Positions 32,808 to 38,584 of a DNA stretch of 38,584 bases are shown one piece after another; the first letter of the stretch is position 1, and every line of letters starts with the position of its first letter. The translations under genes and the position numbers were made by a program. The stretch is taken from assembly GCA_025656455.1 (NCBI GenBank), contig JAHXHS010000049.1, forward strand, positions 1-38,584, given 5' to 3'. Under the pieces are notes generated by a model. It was not told the DNA's origin, searched no databases, and saw only the letters and a list, made by a program, of their open reading frames with translations. Source of the DNA: Candidatus Thiodiazotropha sp. (ex Epidulcina cf. delphinae) (GTDB lineage: Bacteria; Pseudomonadota; Gammaproteobacteria; Chromatiales; Chromatiaceae).

Positions 32808-33140
32808 TCAGTTCGCGCTCTGAATACCGTCCCGCACTGTGTCATAGACAACGAAGAACGAAAGGAATCCGGTCGCGGACATGCTGTTCCGGATGTTCTT
32901 GTTGACCTCCGCCAATACCACCTTTGCGTTCTTGGTCTGCGCCTCCCGGTAGATCAGCAACATCGACCGCAACCCGGCACTAGACATGAAGGCCACCCGC
33001 TCGAGATTCAAGACCACATGAGCCCGGGGTTCCATCACAGCGAGGACCTGCTGCTGGAAGTCCGGCGCCGTCTTACCGTCTATGTCGCCCACCGGCTCGA
33101 GCAGCAGGATACCGTCTTCGGTACGCATATCAACCTGCAT
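32808..33140 (-). CDS. Second STAS-domain protein
   Basis: A 110-residue STAS protein, VDMRTEDGILLLEPVGDIDG, with the probable phospho-serine Ser54 in VAFMSSAGLRSMLLI. It differs from the other STAS protein in this cluster, so the two could bind different partners. Its ATG overlaps the TGA of the AGE-family gene (TGATG), and its stop is two bases from the glgX start, so it is translationally linked to two carbohydrate enzymes. A frame extension to GTG 33143 is possible. Confidence 0.88.
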   Translation of the reverse strand: MQVDMRTEDGILLLEPVGDIDGKTAPDFQQQVLAVMEPRAHVVLNLERVAFMSSAGLRSMLLIYREAQTKNAKVVLAEVNKNIRNSMSATGFLSFFVVYDTVRDGIQSAN

Positions 33141-34966
33141 CACGGCGTTCCTTGCGGTTGCAGCAACACCTTGACTCGCACGCGCTCATCGCTCCGCGGG
33201 AGGGTGACGGTCATTCTATCGGGATCAAAATCATCATAGGGTTCGTCGTCCACCCAGACCTGCTGCAACCGTACGCGTCCCGGCGGCAGGATGTCCGGCG
33301 CCACCCGCAGGATGTTGTCTTTGAAGCCACCGGGTATGGGTTTGAAGTACAGCTCGAGGGGCTGTCGGGTGATCAGCAGGTTGGTATAGACCTGTGCAAG
33401 GTAACAGAGTTCGAAGGAGTGGTAACCGCTCATGGAGTGGCTGCCCTTCAGGCGCTCCGTACCCATCAGATAGGGTACGCCGTTCGCCAGCACATTGAAG
33501 TACGCAGCCCCATCGTCCTGGTCGAGGAAGAAGCTGTTGTAGTAGGCCGCCGATTCCCGCGCCACCTTCAGGTACTGCTCGTCGCCGAGTACCCCGCACA
33601 GGATGAGAAAGGCAAGAATTCCCTGTTCCTGCTGCCACCATGCCTTGCGGTCGTGGAAGGCAAAGCGGTGTTTTTCTTCGTCCGGACCCAACATACGCTC
33701 CATCACGTCATACCAACCTCCGCGCTGCGGGTCTCCGCCGATGGTGGGCATGAGCTCGGCGATCTTGCGCGCGAAGGTCTCGTACTCAGGCTTCGGTTTC
33801 TCGCCGTACATGCGCATCAGGTTCCACGCAATCTTGAGATTGTGGCCGATCACGCCGCGGTTCTGCTGCCACATGTGGGTGTAATCGTGGCTCCAGTCCT
33901 CGAAGAACTTCTCCTGGACGAAGGGGCTGTTGTCGTAGTCCGGGAAGTGCTCGGTGATGGTATCGAAGGTGTATTCCAACATTCGATTGTAGCGCTCTTC
34001 ACCCGTGGCAAGGTAGAGATTGATCAGATACGCTGGCGCATGGTCGCCCACAGAATTCCAGTTTTTCTTGGCCCGGTTTTCACCCAGGGATTCGCAACGC
34101 GGATCCAGGGTGATCGGATCGATATGGGAAAAATACCCACCCAGTTTCTCGTCCAGGAAATAGCGATCGAACAGGTCAATCGTCATCTCGGCGTCCTTGA
34201 GGATTCTTGGGGCACCGGTAATGCGATAGGTCTGGATGGGGCCGGCCAGTGCGTAGATCTGCTCGTAGGCCGGAATGCCGTCATAGTCGTCACCGAACTC
34301 CGAGGCGAAGATCTTCGTCTCACGACGGCCATCTACATCGATGCCGTGGTACCAATAGACGATGTTCTCATCGAGATCGTAGAACCGCATGTGCTCGTGC
34401 AAGTACTCGGTGCCTTTTTCGGCGCCCTCTAGGAAGCGTTCGTCGCCTGTCATCATGTAGGCGGTTGCAAAACCGTAAACCAGGCGCGAGAGCGTGTCAG
34501 TTTCCTGGCGATAATGGTCTTTAGGCTTTTCCCCGGTTATGTTGATGGTGGTGCGGTAGTTGTCATAGTCGATTTCATCCTCGCCGAACTGAGCACGCAG
34601 ATAAAACTCGCCCAATGCTCGGATCTGCCTCACCCACCAGTCCTGTTTCTCAAAGGCGTACTCATCCGGCCGGCGTCCGGGGAACACCAGATACTGGGCT
34701 ACGAAATTGAAGCCGCCGCATTCGTTGTAGAAGGTGCCATAGACAAACAGGTATCGCCTCGGCAACAGCATGCTCCGCATCTGATCCGTGCACCACTGGC
34801 GAGGCTCGTTCAGATTGTTCGCTATCCACGCGTAGGTGTTAGGCCCGAACCGGATAGTGAATTCCCGATCATCCGAGGTCTTTATCCGAAAGCAGTCTTT
34901 TTCTTTTTCGAAATCCTCGACGTAACCGGCAATGGTGTCCGAAAAGGAAAAGTCGATCACGTCCAT
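33140..34966 (-). CDS. AGE-family epimerase/isomerase
   Basis: A 608-residue (alpha/alpha)6-barrel protein of the N-acylglucosamine 2-epimerase superfamily. Recognisable parts are the helical repeats DTLSRLVYGFATAYMMTGDE, NWNSVGDHAPAYLINLYLAT and HMWQQNRGVIGHNLKIAWNL. The histidines HDYTHMWQQNRGVIGH and the WWQQEQGILAFLILCG block lie in the barrel centre. A beta-rich C-terminal tail of about 90 residues extends it well beyond the usual 400. ATG 34966 is chosen because AGGGAG lies six bases before it; the frame continues to ATG 35011 without a good site. Substrate is unknown, perhaps a glucose-containing disaccharide or mannose; it is the first gene of the cluster. Confidence 0.8.
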   Translation of the reverse strand: MDVIDFSFSDTIAGYVEDFEKEKDCFRIKTSDDREFTIRFGPNTYAWIANNLNEPRQWCTDQMRSMLLPRRYLFVYGTFYNECGGFNFVAQYLVFPGRRPDEYAFEKQDWWVRQIRALGEFYLRAQFGEDEIDYDNYRTTINITGEKPKDHYRQETDTLSRLVYGFATAYMMTGDERFLEGAEKGTEYLHEHMRFYDLDENIVYWYHGIDVDGRRETKIFASEFGDDYDGIPAYEQIYALAGPIQTYRITGAPRILKDAEMTIDLFDRYFLDEKLGGYFSHIDPITLDPRCESLGENRAKKNWNSVGDHAPAYLINLYLATGEERYNRMLEYTFDTITEHFPDYDNSPFVQEKFFEDWSHDYTHMWQQNRGVIGHNLKIAWNLMRMYGEKPKPEYETFARKIAELMPTIGGDPQRGGWYDVMERMLGPDEEKHRFAFHDRKAWWQQEQGILAFLILCGVLGDEQYLKVARESAAYYNSFFLDQDDGAAYFNVLANGVPYLMGTERLKGSHSMSGYHSFELCYLAQVYTNLLITRQPLELYFKPIPGGFKDNILRVAPDILPPGRVRLQQVWVDDEPYDDFDPDRMTVTLPRSDERVRVKVLLQPQGTP

Positions 34967-35054
34967 CCCTATCTCCCTGATCTTTTTAATCAGAAAGGCT
35001 AGAAGTTCCATCCCGCGAAGTCAAGGTATTGCTAACAGACCCTGCAAAAAACCT

Positions 35055-35084
35055 GTAATATTCCGCTTGGCGAAAACGGGTCAA
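35055..35084 (-). promoter_or_regulatory. Possible promoter of the AGE-STAS-glgX cluster
   Basis: On the minus strand, TTGACC (35084-35079) and TATTAC (35060-35055) are 18 bases apart, about 90 bases before the AGE start at 34966. It lies in the short gap shared with the divergent lgt gene. Confidence 0.4.
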
Positions 35085-35120
35085 CCAGACTCCGCCGCGA
35101 CACTAGCGAATTGTTAAGAA

Positions 35121-35960
35121 ATGTTAATGGGACAAATCATGGGGCATCAGCCTGCAGATTTCATCGTCTGGAACACAGATCCGACACTGATCGCCTTCGC
35201 GGGCCTGGATATACGCTGGTATGGCGCCCTGTTTGCCGTCGCCTACCTGCTGGGTTACCAGATCATGCACTGGATCTACCAGCGCGAGGGACGGGACACC
35301 CAACACCTGGAACGCCTATCCGTCTATCTGATTATCGGCACCATTGTCGGCGCCAGGCTGGCCCACTGCCTCTTCTATGATCCCGGCTACTATTTGAGCC
35401 ACCCGCTGAAGATCCTGGCATTCTGGGAGGGTGGCCTGGCGAGCCACGGCGGCGGGTTGGGCATCTTGCTCGCGCTCTATCTCTATAAGCGGCAGTCGGG
35501 GGAGTCCTATCTCTGGCTGCTGGACAGGTTCGCCATACCCACCGCCCTGGCAGGCGCCTTCATCCGGCTTGGCAACCTGTTCAATTCCGAGATCTACGGC
35601 ATCCCCACCTCAGTGCCCTGGGCGATTGTCTTCCAACGCGTGGACGCCCTGCCGAGACATCCGGCGCAGCTCTATGAGGCAGCCGCCTACGCACTGATAT
35701 TCATCCTCCTGTTCGCCCTCTACCGTAATAGCGCTGCGCGCTCGAAACCCGGCTTTATTTTCGGCCTGTTCCTGATCGCCGTATTCAGCGCCAGATTCGC
35801 TATCGAGTTTGTCAAAAGCAAGCAGGCGGCCTATGCCACTGACCTCTGGATGAGTACGGGACAGATTCTGAGCCTCCCCTTCATCGCCACCGGCTTAGTG
35901 CTGATCTTCCTGGCGCTGAGATCCACTGACATCAAAACCACTGTTTCCAAGGCAGGTTAA
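35121..35960 (+). CDS. lgt: Prolipoprotein diacylglyceryl transferase
   Basis: Transfers diacylglycerol from phosphatidylglycerol to the lipobox cysteine of prolipoproteins in the inner membrane. The 279-residue product has about seven membrane helices and the family blocks IRWYGALFAVAYLLGY, EGGLASHGGGLGILLAL and the Lgt signature RLGNLFNSEIYG. The block LPRHPAQLYEA follows. The start ATG 35121 is used; ATG codons at 35127 and 35139 are alternatives. thyA, a common downstream neighbour, is not present. The several lipoproteins encoded in this window would be its clients. Confidence 0.96.
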   Translation: MLMGQIMGHQPADFIVWNTDPTLIAFAGLDIRWYGALFAVAYLLGYQIMHWIYQREGRDTQHLERLSVYLIIGTIVGARLAHCLFYDPGYYLSHPLKILAFWEGGLASHGGGLGILLALYLYKRQSGESYLWLLDRFAIPTALAGAFIRLGNLFNSEIYGIPTSVPWAIVFQRVDALPRHPAQLYEAAAYALIFILLFALYRNSAARSKPGFIFGLFLIAVFSARFAIEFVKSKQAAYATDLWMSTGQILSLPFIATGLVLIFLALRSTDIKTTVSKAG

Positions 35961-36336
35961 AGCGCACCCGCAGAGCGGGTAAATATCACTGCTGTCCCGT
36001 TAAATCCATTCCGCATCGACATAACCGATTAGAGGCTAATCAGTATTCGTCTGGAAACGCAGACTTTTCGCTCGCCACCGCATCCTCAGTCGACATCTCT
36101 GGCGCATAAAGAAATTAACGGCTCTTTGCGGTGATTGGCGTTTGTTTACGGACTTGATTTTACAAATGTAAGGTTGCTTCCGGGCAAGGACATAAATAGA
36201 ATTATCCGGCATTGTCAGACGTACATTATTGCAACTGACATTACGGATTAATCATGGCAACGGTAAAGGGACTTCAATGAAATTGGACTGGGATAAGCGT
36301 ATTCATCTAGGAAAAGGACTGAGTTAGGAAACAAGG
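35961..36336. other. Intergenic region between lgt and the TadE-RHS gene
   Basis: No gene of normal size is seen. It contains a hairpin right after lgt (35966-35980). Two very short overlapping frames lie near its end: ATG 36254 (MATVKGLQ, stop overlapping the next start as ATGA) and ATG 36277 (MKLDWDKRIHLGKGLS, with AAAGGG six bases upstream). The region is more AT-rich than its flanks, as expected for a promoter, but I see no convincing -35/-10 pair. Confidence 0.5.
35966..35980 (+). terminator. Weak hairpin after lgt
   Basis: ACCCGC-AGA-GCGGGT, a 6-bp stem with a 3-base loop, starts six bases after the lgt stop. There is no T-run, so it may only protect the 3' end or help Rho-dependent termination. 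Confidence 0.3.
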
Positions 36337-38584
36337 ATGACCCTCAAAAGGAGCTTGAGCCATTGGACCGGCCGACAGCATGGCACAGCGATGACCGAGT
36401 TGCTGGTCTCCCTGCCCCTGTTATTGCTGCTGGGCCTCGGCGGCCTGCAGACCGCGCTGCTCTACGACGCCAAGACCACCCTCAACTACGCCACCTTCGA
36501 AGCGGCCCGCACCGGCGCCGTATCGCACGCCCAGAGCGACGCCATGCGCGAGGAACTCGGGCTGCGCCTCGCCCCCCTGTTCGGCGGCGACGGCAGCGTG
36601 CGCAAGGCGATGGCCGCCATCACCCGCTCCAGTCTCGACGTGCGGAACAAGGGCTTCACCAAGATCGAGATCATCAACCCCACCATCGAAGCCTTCGACG
36701 ACTTCGGGCGCGACCTCTACGATCCCCAGACCGACGAGGTCCGTTTCGGCATCCCCAACGGCCACCTGCGCTGGCGCAGCCGTAGTATCGGCAGCAGCGG
36801 GGTCAACATCCAGGACGCCAACCTGCTCAAGATCAAGGTCACCTACGGCTATAAGCTCAGGGTGCCGCTGATGGACCGGCTCATCCCCGCCCTGATGAGC
36901 CGGATCGATCCGCAAAACTTCATCTTTTACACCGTCGGCCGCATCCCGATCACCTCGGTTGCCACGGTGCGCATGCAATCGGCCGCCTGGCGGGACGAGG
37001 GCAACATCCATGCCGAAGGGCATGGGGGCGGCGCCACCCCGCCGGTAGAGGAAGCGGCAGGGCAAATTGACCTGCCCCCCTACGAAGAAAACGGCCAGGA
37101 GGGCAGTGAAGATGACAACGGAGCCGGCGGCGAAGGAGAAAACAACACAGGCGACAATGAGACGGATGAAGACGCCGCTTCGGACAACGATCCGGCGGAC
37201 GATGACGACCTGCCGTCGATCAGCGACGGCGACGATCAAGGCGCCCCCACCTGCGACAACCCCGCCACAACCGCCGACGAGACCGCCAGCCCCACCGCCC
37301 GGCCCAGCGGCATCGCCGGCAGCCACACCGGCAACCCCATTCACGTCGTCACCGGCAACAAATACCAGCAAGAGACAGACCTGCCGGCCCTGCCGGGGAC
37401 CCTCGGCCTGGTCTTCAGCCGCCACTACAACAGCCACAGCGACTATGCCGGTCCCCTCGGCCATGGCTGGCGCCACAGCTACGATGTTCACCTCCAGGCC
37501 GAGGCCGAGGGCTACCGCCTGCGCCAAAGCGACGGCCGGGTGATCCGCTTCCAGGCCACCGAAACGCCAGGCCACTACACCGCCCCCCGGCTCAGCGACG
37601 GCTGGCTGCGGGTCAACGACGCACAACTGACCTGGCACTGGCGTAACGGCCAACAACTGCAGTTCAACCCCCAGGGCCAACTGCGATACATCGTCCACCC
37701 CACCGGCCAGATCCTGAGCCTTTACTACAACCCCCAGGACGAACTGTTCCTGGTGCGCGACCCCCAAGGGCGGACACTCGGCCTCGACCACTACCCCAAC
37801 GGCCGCATCAAGGCCCTCTACGACCCCACCGGCCAGGCGGCTCGCTACCGCTATGACGCGGTGGGCAACCTCCATCAGGTCACCCGCCCGGACGGCAGCC
37901 AACGAATCTACCACTACGACGACTCGCATGACAGGCACAACCTCACCGGCATCACCGACGAACGGGGCGTGCGCTACGCCACTTGGGCCTATGATGATCA
38001 GGACCGGGCCATCCTCAGCACCCATGCCGACCAGGTCGGTCAGGTCAGCCTCGACTTCTCGACAGAAGGCGAGACCCGGGTCACCGACAGCCAGGGCAAG
38101 GTCAGCGCCTACACCACCGAAGTCCGTAACGGTGTCGCCCTCGTCACCGCCATCCACGGCCCCGGCTGTTCCCGTTGTGGCCAGGGCGATGTCAGCTACC
38201 GCTACAACGCCCGCCTGCAACTGACCGAGATCGCCACCCGGGACGGCATTACCAAGCGTTACAGCTACGACGAGCAGGGCCGGACCACCGCCGTCACCCG
38301 ACAAACCCTCGATGCCGAGCCCCAACCGCTAGCACGCTACGACTACGCCGACGAGACAGCCCTGAAACCCAGCGCCATCATTCGCCCCAGCGTCAACCCC
38401 CAGGGCGAGCGCCGCATCGACTATCGTTACAACCCCCAGGGCCAAACCACCCAGATCACCGAGCGGGGCTACCGCCCCGACGCGGACGGCGGTTACACGC
38501 CTATCGAGCGGACCACCCGGCTCGCCTACACCAACGGTCAGCTCACCGTGATCGAGGGTCCGCGAGAGGCTGTTAAAGATTTGA
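36337..38584 (+). CDS. TadE-like prepilin domain fused to RHS/YD-repeat protein (partial)
   Basis: One uninterrupted frame from ATG 36337 (AGGAAACAAGG upstream) to the window end, at least 749 codons, with no stop in the window. Residues 1-45 form a TadE-like prepilin signal: RQHG-TAMTE with Gly16 before the cleavage point and Glu21 at +5, then the hydrophobic stretch LLVSLPLLLLLGLGGL. Residues 46-228 continue as a TadE/TadG-like periplasmic part. Residues about 229-321 are a low-complexity Asp/Glu/Asn/Gly linker. From about 324 the RHS-type region begins (SHTGNPIHVVTGNKYQQETD, the DUF6531 opening), then YD repeats such as YRYDAVGNLHQVTRPDG. A CSRC pair lies at 611-614. The C-terminal core or toxin, if any, is beyond the window. 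No Tad genes are visible nearby. Confidence 0.85.
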   Translation, partial: MTLKRSLSHWTGRQHGTAMTELLVSLPLLLLLGLGGLQTALLYDAKTTLNYATFEAARTGAVSHAQSDAMREELGLRLAPLFGGDGSVRKAMAAITRSSLDVRNKGFTKIEIINPTIEAFDDFGRDLYDPQTDEVRFGIPNGHLRWRSRSIGSSGVNIQDANLLKIKVTYGYKLRVPLMDRLIPALMSRIDPQNFIFYTVGRIPITSVATVRMQSAAWRDEGNIHAEGHGGGATPPVEEAAGQIDLPPYEENGQEGSEDDNGAGGEGENNTGDNETDEDAASDNDPADDDDLPSISDGDDQGAPTCDNPATTADETASPTARPSGIAGSHTGNPIHVVTGNKYQQETDLPALPGTLGLVFSRHYNSHSDYAGPLGHGWRHSYDVHLQAEAEGYRLRQSDGRVIRFQATETPGHYTAPRLSDGWLRVNDAQLTWHWRNGQQLQFNPQGQLRYIVHPTGQILSLYYNPQDELFLVRDPQGRTLGLDHYPNGRIKALYDPTGQAARYRYDAVGNLHQVTRPDGSQRIYHYDDSHDRHNLTGITDERGVRYATWAYDDQDRAILSTHADQVGQVSLDFSTEGETRVTDSQGKVSAYTTEVRNGVALVTAIHGPGCSRCGQGDVSYRYNARLQLTEIATRDGITKRYSYDEQGRTTAVTRQTLDAEPQPLARYDYADETALKPSAIIRPSVNPQGERRIDYRYNPQGQTTQITERGYRPDADGGYTPIERTTRLAYTNGQLTVIEGPREAVKDL

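Noticed and set aside
33152..34432. A 426-codon plus-strand frame opposite the AGE-family gene
   Set aside because: Low-complexity Val/His/Leu-rich shadow; the minus-strand protein has consistent barrel repeats.
36421..38325. A 634-codon open frame on the minus strand, opposite the TadE-RHS gene
   Set aside because: It is the antisense shadow of a GC-rich gene: composition is mostly Gly/Val/Ala with no domain, while the plus strand has clear prepilin and RHS motifs in one frame.

Overview
The window looks like a chromosomal piece of a GC-rich gammaproteobacterium. Evidence for this is the order cysE-iscR-iscS-iscU-iscA-hscB-hscA-fdx-iscX with trmJ upstream, a suhB, a yajC-secD-secF block and an lgt. 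The cysE-isc arrangement is known from free-living and sulfur-metabolising Gammaproteobacteria, but genus cannot be fixed from the sequence alone.

Layout. (1) 1-2844 is clearly more AT-rich than the rest. It carries a three-gene minus-strand module: a RadC-like JAB protein, a ParB-like protein and a D12-class DNA adenine methyltransferase. It looks horizontally acquired and abuts the 3' end of the isc operon. (2) 3060-9571 is the complete ISC iron-sulfur assembly operon with cysE in front, all on the minus strand. A well-formed hairpin plus U-run sits between iscA and hscB and could split the operon into scaffold and chaperone parts. (3) 9746-15293 holds trmJ, suhB, a small unknown ORF, secF, secD and yajC. 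A 263-bp MITE-like element with 32-bp perfect terminal inverted repeats sits exactly at the yajC stop codon. (4) 15542-27053 is the most unusual part: two divergent operons sharing a 290-bp control region. The minus operon has six tightly packed genes: a diheme beta-propeller lipoprotein resembling the hydrazine-synthase-alpha-like family, an SH3 plus beta-barrel protein, a second barrel, a TlpA-type thioredoxin, a DUF4266 lipoprotein and a DUF3570 barrel. The plus operon has a monoheme secreted cytochrome, a diheme LamG lipoprotein and a Tat-exported protein. Every product carries an export signal, which suggests one undescribed cell-envelope redox system with up to five haem-binding sites. 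(5) 27096-34966 is a minus-strand cluster that mixes an RsbU/RsbW/STAS partner-switching module with a GlgX-type debranching enzyme and an AGE-family epimerase, with a second STAS gene between the two enzymes. (6) 35121-35960 is lgt. (7) 36337 to the window end is an open-ended gene fusing a TadE-like class III prepilin N-terminus, an acidic linker and an RHS/YD-repeat body.

Small repeats are scattered through intergenic DNA: a REP-like palindrome in three copies (one single, one inverted pair), a second REP-like inverted pair whose hairpin stems covary, and a 9-bp tandem triplet. No tRNA, rRNA, CRISPR array or complete insertion sequence was seen.
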